Notes: generated by a model not told the origin, from the sequence alone. A stretch of 64,000 nt of DNA from Aegilops tauschii subsp. strangulata (GCF_002575655.3 NC_053037.3:326085294-326149293), one strand, 5' to 3'; counted from the stretch's first letter, positions 46,915-58,855 are shown. Numbers and translations: made by a program.

Positions 46915-47658
46915 ATGGCACCGGTCCGCCGTCGTTGCTTAGCCACTCCGCCGTCATCAGAGGACAGCTCGAGCTGGGAGGCTACACCACGGCGGCGGCG
47001 CAGTCCCCGGCGTAGTGTAGTGCGCGTGGCGTCCCTGTTGGGTGTGCGCGGAACACCCACCACATGCTCCGCCGCCGGTGCCCGTCGGCAGCTGTTGCCG
47101 GCCGCTGTTGCCGCCACACCACCGTCGAAAGCCAAGGCCAACGCCCGCTCCGCCGCCACGGCCCGAAGGCGGGAGATGGCCGTCGTGGCCGCCACCCCAC
47201 TGCCGGCCACTGTGGCCATCACCCGCTCCGTCACCGCGGCCCGAAGGCAGGAGGTAGTGGTCGTGGCCGCCACACCGTCGTCGGCCGCCGTGGCCGCCAG
47301 CCCACCGTCGTCCGCCGGGGTCATCACCCGCTCCGCCACCACCGCCCGAATGCGGGAGGCGGAGGTGGATGCCTGCACGTGCGACAGCGACCTTGCGCGC
47401 TACACCGAGTTCCTGCGGGAGGAGGAGGAGCGCCTCGTCAAGCACGCAAAGAGCCTTACTGCCGCAGTGGCCGCGGCACACGCCGCCTCAGAGGCGAGGA
47501 ATCAGGAGATCTACGAGGAGAACCACCGCTTCGAGAGGGGTCGTCTGGAGCGGGAGAGGGCGTTCGAGGCGACCGTCGCTGAAGTTGCATTACCGACAGG
47601 CACTGCATTGCGGTTGCCCAGCTCGTCGGTAGGCTCCTCCTCCTCCGCCTCTTACTAA
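46915..47658 (+). CDS. Ala/Arg-rich hypothetical protein 1 in CACTA
   Basis: A 247-codon GC-rich frame with a good ATG context (gccaATGGC) and a TATA box upstream. The first 140 residues are Arg/Ala/Ser/Pro-rich with an internal approximate repeat of about 22 residues (the VAATP..A..ITRS type occurs three to four times). The last 90 residues form a likely coiled coil (REEEERLVKHAKS, then RGRLERERAFEATVAE) and a Ser-rich tail. I recognise no family. It might be a captured gene or one belonging to the CACTA. The frame is intact, but high GC can keep frames open by chance, so coding status is uncertain. Confidence 0.5.
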   Translation: MAPVRRRCLATPPSSEDSSSWEATPRRRRSPRRSVVRVASLLGVRGTPTTCSAAGARRQLLPAAVAATPPSKAKANARSAATARRREMAVVAATPLPATVAITRSVTAARRQEVVVVAATPSSAAVAASPPSSAGVITRSATTARMREAEVDACTCDSDLARYTEFLREEEERLVKHAKSLTAAVAAAHAASEARNQEIYEENHRFERGRLERERAFEATVAEVALPTGTALRLPSSSVGSSSSASY

Positions 47659-48546
47659 GCGCGCTCGGCAAAGGAGAGGCAGCCGGAAGTAGTACAAAGC
47701 CCCTCCGCAGTAGTAGTATTTATGGGCTATTTTGTTCAGTTCATCTGACTATAGATGTGGTGGAACTATACAATGTACTTAAAATTAGCTAGTATATATA
47801 GTTGAACTAGCTATTTCAGTACGTGGTTGGCAACAATCGGGGAAAAGTTTGGTCGGTTCAGCTGTCGAGTTGAGCTGTTTGTATATTAAGAACGACTGCT
47901 TAATCTATGAATGAAATATATGCTTAATTACTGAATTTTAGTCGCGAAAATTAGATACTGCTAGTGATTTTTAGCTAGATATTTTGACAAATTGCAGTGT
48001 TACAAGGATTGACAAATTTTACCAAATTGTTTGTACGTGGTTGCACACGGGTCATCCAAAACAACTGTTTGCGTTGAAGGGATGCACAAATCCTGCGCTG
48101 CTCTCACCTTGCATACGAGTGTTCTATCTAAAACGTTTGCGATCAAGAGCTGCAGAAATCCAGCTTGGCACATTTTCTCTTGGCTTCCAGGGGAAGCTGT
48201 CGGTTTGCATACGGGTGTTCTAAATAAAACGTTTGCGATGAGTGTTTTATATTTAAAAAGCGAATTAAACTGTGGCTTGGGCGCCATTAATGGAGAGGAT
48301 GCGAGCAAGGCGGGTAGCCATGGAAGTCAAATGGCTCGCTTCCCAGTGAGCCTGCGTAGCGTACAGCTCGCACGCTTCTCGGTGAGCCTGCGCACTCAAG
48401 GACAGCTTGCACGCCTCTCGGTCAGCCTGCGCACCGGACGGCGCTCGCACGCCTCCCGTTCAGTCAAGGTCAAGCAGCTGTCCGCACGGCACCTCCTACA
48501 ACCATTAAAACCAAGACACGTGGCGGCACGTGAATGGTTAACAGAA
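47659..48546. other. Region between Ala-rich ORF 1 and satellite array
   Basis: AT-rich 3' flank to about 48000. From 48030 to 48480 there are short direct repeats (gtgagcctgcg type words at 48348, 48381 and 48421, and tgcatacgggtgttcta type words at 48111 and 48205). No gene seen. Confidence 0.5.
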
Positions 48547-51500
48547 TTTTGGATTTACTAGTATTTAAAAACCAAGCATCTCAATGTTTTGCCGGCAATC
48601 AACGGTGCCCCGGTGTTTGAAATTCATTCTCATTTCTTGCATGGGACCTAAGCATGCACCCAAGGACACAGATTTGATTTTTCAACCAATTTATATGCAC
48701 TGGAGCATGTGCATGTACTTCAAATTTGAACTATGCACATAAAATGCATTGAAAACTCAGTTAATGCATAAAAATGTCGAAACGAACCCCGAAAAATCAC
48801 AAAAAATCACATAACACTCATGTTGTTCTATGTTGACACGAGAAAAAAATTCGAAAGCAATAAGAGGCAGTGGATATCGTTTCGTCCCCAAAGGTGGGAC
48901 GTTCCCTATCGAAAACCATCATGCTTGTTGTGAGAAGCTCCGGTTTGTGAGAAGCATATACCCAAACCTGCCCCAAATGGGACAAAATTTGTACCACGGC
49001 ATGTTGATGCCGCTCCATGATAGCATGCAAAGTTTCATGAATTTTAGACGAGTTTTGGATTTACTAGAATTTAAAAACCAGGCATCTCAATGTTTTGCCG
49101 GCAATCAACGGTGCCCCGGTGTTTGAAATTCATTCCCATTTCTCGCATGGGATCTAAGCATGCACCCAAGGACACAGAGTTGATTTTTCAACCAATTTAT
49201 ATGCAATGGAGCATGTGCATGTAGTCCAAATTTGAATTATGCACATAAATGCATTGAAAACTCAGTTAATGCATAAAAATGTCCAAACGAACCCCCAAAA
49301 ATCACAAAAAATCAGACAACACTCCTGTTGTTCTATGTTGACACGAGAAAAAAATTCAAAAGCAACAAGAGGCAATGGATATCGTTTCGTCCCTAAAGGT
49401 GGGACGTTCCCTACCGAAAACCATCATGCTTGTTGTGAGAAGCTCCGGTTTGTGAGAAGCATATTCCCAAACCTGCCCCAAATGGGACAAAATTTGTACC
49501 ACAGCATGTTGATGCCGCTCCATGATAGCATGCCAAGTTTCATGAATTTCGGATGAGTTTTGGATTTACTAGAATTTAAAAACCAGGCATCTCAATGTTT
49601 TTCCGGCAATCAACGGTGCCCCGGTGTTTGAAATTCATTCCCATTTCTTGCATGGGACCTAAGCATGCACCCAAGGACACACATTTGATTTTTCAACCAA
49701 TTTATATGCACACAAGCATGTGCATGTAGTTCAAATTTGAATTATACACATAAAATGCATTGAAAACTCAGTTAATGCATAAAATTGAACAAAACGAACC
49801 ATGAAAAATCACAAAAATTCACACAACACTCCTGTTGTTCTATGTTGACACGACAAAAAAATTGAAAGCAATAAGAGGCAATGGATATCGTTACGTCCCC
49901 AAAGGTGGGACGTTCCCTACCGAAAACAATCATGATTGTTGTGAGAAGCTCCGGTTTGTGAGAAGCATATACCCAAACCTGCCCCAAATGGGACAAAATT
50001 TGTACCACGGCATGTTGATGCCGCTCCATGATAGCATGAAAAGTTTCATGAATTTCAGACGAGTTTTGGATTTACTAGAATCTAAAAACTAGGCATCTCA
50101 ATGTTTTGCCGGTAATCAACGGAGCCCCGGTGATTGAAATTCATTCCCATTTCTTGCATGGGACCTAAGCATGCACCCAAGGACAAAGATTTGATTTTCA
50201 ACCAATTTATATGCACTGGAGCATGTGCATGTACTTCAAATTTGAATTATGCACATAAAATGCATTGAAAACTCAGTGAATGCATAAAAATGTCGAAACG
50301 AACCCCGAAAAATCACAAAAATTCACATAACACTCCTGTTGTTCTATGTGGACACGAGAAAAAAATTCGAAAGCAATAAGAGGCAGTGGATATCGTTTCG
50401 TCCCCAAAGGTGGGACGTTCCCTATCGAAAACCATCATGCTTGTTGTGAGAAGCTCCGGTTTGTGAGAAGCATATACCCAAACCTGCCCCAAATGGGACA
50501 AAATTTGTACCACGGCATGTTGATGCCGCTCCATGATAGCATGCAAAGTTTCATGAATTTTAGACGAGTTTTGGATTTACTAGAATTTAAAAACCAGGCA
50601 TCTCAATGTTTTGCCGGCAATCAACGGTGCCCCGGTGTTTGAAATTCATTCCCATTTCTCGCATGGGATCTAAGCATGCACCCAAGGACACAGAGTTGAT
50701 TTTTCAACCAATTTATATGCAATGGAGCATGTGCATGTAGTCCAAATTTGAATTATGCACATAAATGCATTGAAAACTCAGTTAATGCATAAAAATGTCC
50801 AAACGAACCCCCAAAAATCACAAAAAATCAGACAACACTCCTGTTGTTCTATGTTGACACGAGAAAAAAATTCAAAAGCAACAAGAGGCAATGGATATCG
50901 TTTCGTCCCTAAAGGTGGGACGTTCCCTACCGAAAACCATCATGCTTGTTGTGAGAAGCTCCGGTTTGTGAGAAGCATATTCCCAAACCTGCCCCAAATG
51001 GGACAAAATTTGTACCACAGCATGTTGATGCCGCTCCATGATAGCATGCCAAGTTTCATGAATTTCGGATGAGTTTTGGATTTACTAGAATTTAAAAACC
51101 AGGCATCTCAATGTTTTTCCGGCAATCAACGGTGCCCCGGTGTTTGAAATTCATTCCCATTTCTTGCATGGGACCTAAGCATGCACCCAAGGACACACAT
51201 TTGATTTTTCAACCAATTTATATGCACACAACATGTGCATGTAGTTCAAATTTGAATTATACACATAAAATGCATTGAAAACTCAGTTAATGCATAAAAT
51301 TGAACAAAACGAACCATGAAAAATCACAAAAATTCACACAACACTCCTGTTGTTCTATGTTGACACGACAAAAAAATTGAAAGCAATAAGAGGCAATGGA
51401 TATCGTTACGTCCCCAAAGGTGGGACGTTCCCTACCGAAAACAATCATGATTGTTGTGAGAAGCTCCGGTTTGTGAGAAGCATATACCCAAACCTGCCCC

Positions 51501-53830
51501 AAATGGGACAAAATTTGTACCACGGCATGTTGATGCCGCTCCATGATAGCATGAAAAGTTTCATGAATTTCAGACGAGTTTTGGATTTACTAGAATCTAA
51601 AAACTAGGCATCTCAATGTTTTGCCGGTAATCAACGGAGCCCCGGTGATTGAAATTCATTCCCATTTCTTGCATGGGACCTAAGCATGCACCCAAGGACA
51701 AAGATTTGATTTTCAACCAATTTATATGCACTGGAGCATGTGCATGTACTTCAAATTTGAATTATGCACATAAAATGCATTGAAAACTCAGTGAATGCAT
51801 AAAAATGTCGAAACGAACCCCGAAAAATCACAAAAATTCACATAACACTCCTGTTGTTCTATGTGGACACGAGAAAAAAATTCGAAAGCAATAAGAGGCA
51901 GTGGATATCGTTTCGTCCCCAAAGGTGGGACGTTCCCTATCGAAAACCATCATGCTTGTTGTGAGAAGCTCCGGTTTGTGAGAAGCATATACCCAAACCT
52001 GCCCCAAATGGGACAAAATTTGTACCACGGCATGTTGATGCCGCTCCATGATAGCATGCAAAGTTTCATGAATTTCAAACGAGTTTTGGATTTACTAGAA
52101 TTTAAAAACCAGGCATCTCAATGTTTTGCCGGCAATCAACGGTGCCTCGGTGTTTGAAATTCATTCCCATTTCTTGCACGGGACCTAAGCATGCACCCAA
52201 GGACACAGATTTGATTTTTCAACCAATTTATATGCACTGGAGCATGTGCATGTAGTTCAAATTTGAATTATGCGCATAAAATGCATTGAAAACTCAGTTA
52301 ATGCATAGAAATGTCCAAACGAACCCCCAAAAGTCACAAAATTCACACAACACTCCTATTGTTCTATGTTGACACGAGAAAACAATTTGAAAGCAATAAG
52401 AGGCAATGGATATTGTTTCGTCCCCAAAGGTGGGACGTTCCCTACCGAAAACCATCATGCTTGTTGCGAGAAGCTCCGGTTTGTGAGAAGCATATACCCA
52501 AACCTGCCCCAAATGGGACAAAATTTGTACCACGGCATGTTGATGCCGCTCCACGATAGCATGCAAAGTTTCGTGAATTTCAGACGAGTTTTGGATTTAC
52601 TAGAATTTATAAACCAGGCATCTCAATGTTTTGCCGGCAATCAACGGTGCCCCGGTGTTTGAAATTCATTCCCATTTCTTGCATGAGACCTAAGCATGCA
52701 CCCAAGGACACACATTTGATTTTTCAACCAATTTATATGCACTGGATCATGTGCATGTAGTTCAAATTTGAATTATGCACATAAAATGCATTGAAAACTC
52801 AGTTAATGCATAAAAATGTCCAAACGAACCCCGAAAAATCACAAAAATTCACACAACACTCCTGTTGTTCTCTGTTGACACGAGAAAAAAAATGAAAGCA
52901 ATAATAGGCAATGGATATCGTTACGTACCCAAAGGTGGGACGTTCCCTACCGAAAACTATCATGATTGTTGTGAGAAGCATATACCCAAACCTGCCCCAA
53001 GTGGGACAAAATTTGTACCACGACATGTTGATGCCGCTCCATGATAGCATGCCAAGTTTCATGAATTTCAGACGAGTTTTGGATTTACTAGAATTTAAAA
53101 ACCAGGCATCTCAATGTTTTGCCGGCAATCAACGGTGCCCCGGTGTTTGATATTCATTCCCATTTCTTGCATGGGTCCTAAGCATGCACCCAAGGACACA
53201 TATTTCATTTTTCAACCAATTTATAAGCACTGGAGCATGTGCATGTAGTTAAAATTGGAATTATGAACATAAAATGCATTGAAAACTCAGTTAATGCATA
53301 AAAATGTCCAAACGAACCCCGAAAAATCGCAAAAATTCACACAACACTCCTGTTGTTTTATGTTGACACGAGAAAAAAAATTAAAGCAATAAGAGGCAAT
53401 GGATATTGTTTCCTCCCCAAAGGTGGGACGTTCCCTACCGAAAACCATCATGCTTGTTGTGAGAAGCTCCGGTTTGTGAGAAGCATATACCGAAACCTGC
53501 CCCAAATGGGACAAAATTTGTACCACGACATGTTGATGCCGCTGCATGATAGCATGCCAAGTTTCATGAATTTCAGACGAGTTTTGGATTTACTAGAATT
53601 TAAAAACCAGGCATCTCAATGTTTTGCCGGCAATCAACGGTGCCCTGGTGTTTGAAATTCATTCCCATTTCTTGCATGGGACCTAAGCATGCACCCAAGG
53701 ACACATATTTGATTTTTCAACCAATTTATATGCACTGGAGCATGTGCATGTAGTTCAAATTTGAATTGTTCACCTGAAATGGCTAGAAAACCAATTTAAT
53801 GTATAAAATGTTCAAACGAACCCTGAATAA
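48547..53830. repeat. Satellite-like array of about 505-bp units
   Basis: The unit start ttttggatttactag recurs at 48547, 49053, 49558, 50063, 50569, 51073, 51579, 52083, 52589, 53077 and 53582: ten full units of 504-506 bp (one of 488) and a partial eleventh. Each unit includes gtgggacgttccct, gatgccgctccatgatagca and gcaatcaacggtgccccggt. Adjacent units differ more than units three apart: 49053-50568 and 50569-52083 are almost identical, a three-unit higher-order repeat of about 1515 bp. Short frames of about 85-105 codons in each unit are by-products of the repeat. Confidence 0.95.
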
Positions 53831-54145
53831 TTTCAGTTCTTTTACGACGCACATATAGTTGCATGTTCACTCCAGATAAAAGGTCTAGCAATTCAAACAC
53901 CGTCCATTGCCGTTGTGACCCCATTATGTAATTCAAATCCAGATGAAAAATCAAGTAGATCGCACACAATTTATTATCAACAACTGTGTGAGATGTAATA
54001 CAAAATATCTTGGAGCACCGTCGGTGTATAGTACGCCTATGGCTTACGCGTGAAGGTGCGTCGGCTACAGTCCACAGGCGGCGTCTCAAGCACACTAGCT
54101 CGCTCCCCAAATATCATTTCACTGTTCAATCATCGCCGGTGAAAT

Positions 54146-54760
54146 ATGGGCACGTGGACCCGCATCGTGAGGGCAACTTCGGTGGCCCACTCCAGCGAGT
54201 GCGCGGCCGCAGCCGCCATGCGCGTGCTAACAAGGTGCATGAGCGCGGCCTCAATTTGCGACCGGGCGGCAAAGGCAGCCCAAACGGCCGCTGTTGCTTC
54301 TCAGGTGGCGGCAGCAACACCTGCCTCGGGGATAGCAACTGGCGAGAGCGGCACAACAGATGTCCATTCCGCAGCGGCGGCCTTAGCCCTGATGGTGGCC
54401 GCCCATGACCATGTCGAGGCCGCCCACGCCCAGCTCCTGGCGGTCACCGCACAAATCGAACGAAGCTTCTCCGACAACGATCGGCAACCCACGGCAGAAG
54501 AGCTGGCAATCGCCGAGAGCGTTCAAGCAGCCGTCCATTCCTCCGCCGCATACCTTGCGATGACGGAGCCTGTCCAAGCCCAGATCGCGTCCGCCCACGC
54601 CCAGCTCGTGGCGGCCTTTTCCAAAGAGATGGCGGACACGGATGGCGAGATGCTTGCTGAGTATGGTGCGATGGATGCCATGGAGCCCCTTCCCCGGGAG
54701 ACCGTCGAGCGCGAGCTGGACATGGAGGCGGCGATGGAGATCGACAAGCACCAGCCGTAG
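54146..54760 (+). CDS. Ala-rich hypothetical protein 2 in CACTA
   Basis: A 204-codon frame, strongly Ala-rich and helical, with an internal repeat: AAHDHVEAAHAQLLAVTAQIE resembles EPVQAQIASAHAQLVAAF about 70 residues on. The C-terminus is acidic (VERELDMEAAMEIDK). It has no known domain. Like ORF 1 it is GC-rich in an AT-rich setting, with a short 3' flank ending in AT-rich sequence. Its relation to ORF 1 is only compositional. It could be a captured fragment or a CACTA accessory gene. Confidence 0.45.
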   Translation: MGTWTRIVRATSVAHSSECAAAAAMRVLTRCMSAASICDRAAKAAQTAAVASQVAAATPASGIATGESGTTDVHSAAAALALMVAAHDHVEAAHAQLLAVTAQIERSFSDNDRQPTAEELAIAESVQAAVHSSAAYLAMTEPVQAQIASAHAQLVAAFSKEMADTDGEMLAEYGAMDAMEPLPRETVERELDMEAAMEIDKHQP

Positions 54761-55397
54761 TAGTACTCTTTGTTTTGTTTAATTAAGAGCGCCGATCTTT
54801 AATTTGTTAGAGTAATGTTTAGGTCAGCTAGCTCTGTTTAATTGCTAAACTTGCTCGATTAAGAAGTGTGGGTGTGCTGTAGTCTCCTTTGTGTACCCAA
54901 ATTATGCAATGACGTGGATGACCACTGTAACCATGGAAATTCGAACCAAAACTTTTGACGTTCAAACTCATCACACATGGGTTAAGCTATCTGAATCGTT
55001 TGTGATGTCCACATATCATACACAGTTCTAAATAAGGGACCGTGTCTGATGACACTTTACGCGCTAGTTTTTTGGCTGAAGCGATTCCAATTTTCGACTT
55101 CCGCAGAAATATCTACCTCCCCGCCCCTCCCCCTTACCAAAAGCCACATTTCCCCTCTTTCCGCCTTCCTTTCCAAGTTGAAACCTTGACTCCTTGCTTG
55201 CAGCGCCGCCGCCTCCTCGCCGGCGACCCTCCTTCACGCTGCTCGGCCTCCTCTATCCAGGCAGGTAATCCACACCCAACCCCCATCCTCCTCCTCCTTC
55301 CACATCCCACATGTCCTGACTACCGGCGCGAGCGCGACAGCTTCCACCCAAATCACCGACCCCTCCACCAAATAAGCGCCGGCCTAAGCTATTGTGC

Positions 55398-55532
55398 ATG
55401 CAGTATAGCCAGGACCTCAAGGAGCATTTGGCAGCGGAGAAGCAAATCGCGGCCGCACGCGCGGATGAGGTCGCGATGGCTGCCGTTCATGCCGACCCCC
55501 AAATCTTGAAGGAGCACCTTGCCAATTGCTAG
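55398..55532 (+). CDS. Small 44-codon ORF upstream of B3 fragment
   Basis: ATG 55398 to TAG 55530, encoding a charged, helical peptide with a direct repeat (QDLKEHLA and QILKEHLA). Upstream (55060-55270) is a C/T-rich leader with a donor-like cag/gtaatcc near 55262, as in a plant first exon and intron. It may be the first coding exon of the captured gene that includes the B3 domain, or unrelated. Confidence 0.35.
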   Translation: MQYSQDLKEHLAAEKQIAAARADEVAMAAVHADPQILKEHLANC

Positions 55533-56670
55533 CTATGCCGGTTAAGCATGCTCGGTTTACCCGTTGCGTGTGCTGCTCCTGCCTTTCCTTCACAAATTCT
55601 AGTGAATTGTGCGATCTAATTTCACCATGCAATCTGTTGCTCTAGTGTATATGTTCTATATGTCGTGCAGTGTGGTGCTCACTTATTAATTGTTTTGTTA
55701 ATTAGTTGTCGTCTTCAGTTAACTGTTTGGTTCAGTTCTGCAAATGTGATGTTCAATTCTTCAGGCTGCAATTTTGTATTGTCTTCCATGTGAGAAATAA
55801 ATCGAATTTATCTTTAAAAAATTGTGGGTGCATTCTGTTATTGTCCACCATGTGAGGAATAAATTGAATTTGGCTATAGTAAATACATGAGAAACAAATA
55901 CAATTGCTACAATTGGTTGTAGTTAACTGTTTGGCTAACTCTCTGATCTTCTATAGGAGTATGTTATATTGTGCAATGTGGTGCTCAATTGATGTTTGGT
56001 TCATTTGTTGTGGTGTTTAGTTAACTTCTTGGTTCAATTCTGCAATGCGATGTCCAATTGTCGTGGGTATAATTTTGTATTGTTGTGCATGTGAGGAATA
56101 AATCGAATTTGGCTGCACTTAATACATGAGAAACATATACAAGTGCTATATTTCCTAGTTCTTAATCATGCTTGGTTTGGGTAAATGGGTTTTCTGTGTG
56201 GCTTCAATTAATCTGATGAATCTGCAATGTGCTTATTTTTCATCAACATATTTTACTAATAGCATCCGAACCCTTACTTAACCTGATGACTAACTACCTT
56301 ATATGTGTTGCACGGAAACAATAGGAAGCACTGAGGTTTACAATCGAGGTTAGCACGTGCATGGTCCATTGTCTAATAGCACATTATTGTGCAATTGCAG
56401 GAACCATTCTAATATTTTAGTTTTTAACAATTTGGTCTTGCACATGTAGGTCCTGCTGTCAGAGGTTTTAACCCACTGTTCGACCCTTTTTGCATATGGG
56501 GAAATGAGTTGTCCATGAATATAAATCAAATCAAGAAACTCAGAAGATGGTTAGGATAAAGAAATTAGCGACAAAAAAAACAAGATCTTTGTCTGCACAA
56601 TGAAGAAGACATCAGTTCACTACAAGATGGTACTAACTATTATACCTTGCCTTTTTTTATTTCTTTGCCC
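55533..56670. other. AT-rich stretch before B3 fragment
   Basis: An internal repeat of about 300 bp: phrases such as gaggaataaatcgaatttggct and tgttcaattgt recur near 55790, 55855 and 56095. No coding frame is supported. It is probably intron of the captured gene. Confidence 0.5.
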
Positions 56671-56671
56671 C

Positions 56672-56967
56672 ATTTCCAGTATAGAGAAGATATTTATGCA
56701 CATCCTTGTTTTCAGGCCTTTCCAAAGCAGTTCACTGATGATTACCTCTCAAACCACCTCTATGGTCAGGAGGCGAGGAAGGTTTTCATACAACACCCAC
56801 AGTTTAATATTGAAGTGTTCTTGAAGAGGACGAAGGACGGACGGTCAATCATCCACAGCCACTGGCCTAAACTTGCAAAGACCTTCAACATGAATGAAGA
56901 CTCAATATTCGCCTTCCGCTTCAGCGGTTTTTCAGATGAGATGCATTTGTCTATATACTGTCTATGA
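56672..56967 (+). CDS. B3 DNA-binding domain fragment (REM-like) in CACTA
   Basis: An open stretch ending at TGA 56965. It contains FPKQFTDDYLSNHL, VFLKRTKDGRS, HWPKLAKTFNMNEDSIFAF and a FSDEMHLSIY end, the strand-helix pattern of a plant B3 domain of about 90 residues. B3 domains bind DNA in plant transcription factors. An acceptor-like ttccag lies just before 56680 and a second (ttttcag) at 56730-56736, so the domain would be spliced to an upstream exon, perhaps 55398-55532. No further domain follows. It looks like a captured gene piece within the CACTA. Confidence 0.65.
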
Positions 56968-57219
56968 TGCTAATTTTGAAAGGTTCTACATGTTTCATGT
57001 GGAACTTGCTGCTCGTGCAGTTGTGTAATGGGGTAGCTGAGTGCTGAAGCTATATCATGTTGTACTCTGATGTATTTCAATTATGAAATTCTGCTTCCGT
57101 AATATGGAAATGAAATATATTGTGTGCTTAATATGTCATGTCAATTAGATTAATAAATGGATTATGAATAATCGGATAATTAGCCTGCTAATGGCGAATT
57201 AGCCTGCTAATTGTGTTTT

Positions 57220-57830
57220 GCTATTGCAAACGGTTGTTGAAAAAATACCGTGGGCGATGACCTTAGGCAATGCACACAGTTTCTAGGAATAAACCGTGTT
57301 GGATCAATGAACAATCACACACGACTTTCTCTTGAAAACTATTTGCGTTAGGCCACCTTGCGCAAACGTTTACCACATAAAAACTGTGTGTGATGGACAG
57401 CCTTTGCCACACAGTTTCTTCTATGGACCGTGTGTGATACATTCAATAACGCAAACGATTTAACGGGAAAAATTGCGTGTGATGTACCTGTGAACGGAAA
57501 CATTTTCCTTGGAGCGACTGTGTGGGATGTGCATACGAACGGAAACGTTTAGCGGGGACTGACTATGTGGGATGTACTTGCGACCGGAAACAATTTCGCC
57601 ATATAATTGTATTTTTTTAGCTCTACCGTACGTATTTCCGCATTTGAGCACTCGCCTGTCGCACACGGCCTCATTTTGCCGAACGTGTGTGCCAGGAGGG
57701 CATATCCCCGACGTTTCTGGGTTGTGTGGGAAGGACCCCCCTATCGCCCACTCTCACTTGGCGACGGTTCCAAATGCCGTCGCTGAAAGGGGTAAAAAAA
57801 CTGTTTGTTTAGGACCGACACGCACCAGTG
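57220..57830. repeat. Right terminal and subterminal repeats of CACTA
   Basis: Words gcaaacg, gtgtgtgatg and cacacagttt recur in both orientations from 57228 to 57600. The element ends gcaccagtg at 57830, followed by AAA. Confidence 0.75.
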
Positions 57831-57833
57831 AAA

Positions 57834-58447
57834 CCATCCCAACATTGGTGAATAAACCTTATTTGCATCAAATTTACATGTTACAATATGCTTAAATAAA
57901 CAAACATGCAATAAGTCATTTGACACAGAATCATCATCAAGATTAGAGGTCATAAATGATTAAACATTGGTTCTTTTGCATCAACAGTTAATTCAATGGG
58001 TGCACTCAAAATTTTTGGTACTTCAACTGTTTGATCACATGACGCATTCATGACAGTAACACGATTCTCTAAAATAGGTGGTGTGCTCAAATCAATAGGT
58101 AACTCAACACATAATGTATTCAAGTTAACTAGGCATGCATCATTCTCATGTGAAGTTATATCATCAATACCTTTACTGTTACCTTATCGCAAAGACGTAG
58201 CTGATGTAGGTACGAACGATGACAGTGTACCATACACTTGAGATGATGTCGCGCTCACAATATGAGGTGTGGCTGGTCTAGTAGGAGCAATGGTGGAGGA
58301 TTCAACCGGTGGTGGTGAGCATGAGCTGGAATAGTAGTTGTTGCAGTCACCCATCCTCTTGTATCTGTCTCTCAAAGGTACAAGCGCAAACATACATACC
58401 AGTAGTGCAATGAGGAATATACTGAAATCTTATGTGAATATCATGGT
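57834..58447 (-). other. Gypsy internal sequence right of CACTA insertion
   Basis: AT-rich sequence downstream of the gag-like frame of the short Gypsy. No protease or RT motif is seen on either strand. Confidence 0.6.
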
Positions 58448-58855
58448 TCAAACCACCAAAAATCTATTCATTGTATTATGCTTAGATTCTTCTATGCCAG
58501 AATGATGCATATAAGATTTGAACTCCTGGTAGTAAGTATGAACAATGTTACTGCTTTGTGTTACTTGTTTCAATTTGCGAAGCAATTCATGACGATAGTA
58601 AGGAGGAAAAAATTGTCGTCTCATTACAACTTTCAAATATTTCCAAGTTGTGGGTTGGTTATCAATGTTTTTCTTATAATATGCACTCCACCAAACAGAA
58701 GAAAAACCAGTAAATGCTCTAGTGGTAGCTCGTACTCTCTCAAGTTCAGAAAAAACATGGTGACTAAAAACTTGTTCTACTTCAAGCTCCCAAGCTAGAT
58801 AAATAGCAGGATTAAATCTACCCTCAAATAACGGTAAAAGAGATAACCTAACCAT
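58448..58855 (-). pseudogene. Gypsy gag fragment
   Basis: A 135-codon minus-strand frame matching the Retrotrans_gag domain: FEGRFNPAIYLAWELEVEQVF, WWSAYYKKN, TWKYLKVVMRRQFFPPYY and LKQVTQSSNIVHTYYQEF. The order and spacing are those of chromovirus/Reina-type Gypsy gag. The frame begins inside the domain and ends before any zinc knuckle, so it is incomplete. It is the only protein-like sequence of the short Gypsy. Confidence 0.8.

Larger units (their letters stand above)
44792..57830. mobile_element. CACTA transposon carrying gene fragments and a satellite array
   Basis: The left end reads CACTACTGCAGGATGGTC. The inverse of the right end reads CACTGGTGCGTGTCGGTC, matching at 12 of 18 positions. 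The 3-bp TSD AAA is present at 44789-44791 and 57831-57833. Both ends carry subterminal words of the gtgtgtgatg and gcaaacg type. The 13-kb interior contains a 3'-5' exonuclease-like gene, two Ala-rich open frames, a satellite-like array, a small open frame and a B3-domain fragment. I find no TNPD/TNPA-type transposase, so the element looks non-autonomous and cargo-bearing. The imperfect TIRs leave a small chance that two different CACTA ends are paired here. Confidence 0.72.

Noticed and set aside
47064..47582. Alternative frames within Ala-rich ORF 1
   Set aside because: High GC opens all frames; only 46915-47658 has a good start context and TATA spacing.
48818..53655. Repeated frames of 77-105 codons on both strands
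   Set aside because: They recur because the 505-bp unit is repeated; both strands are open by chance and stops differ between units.
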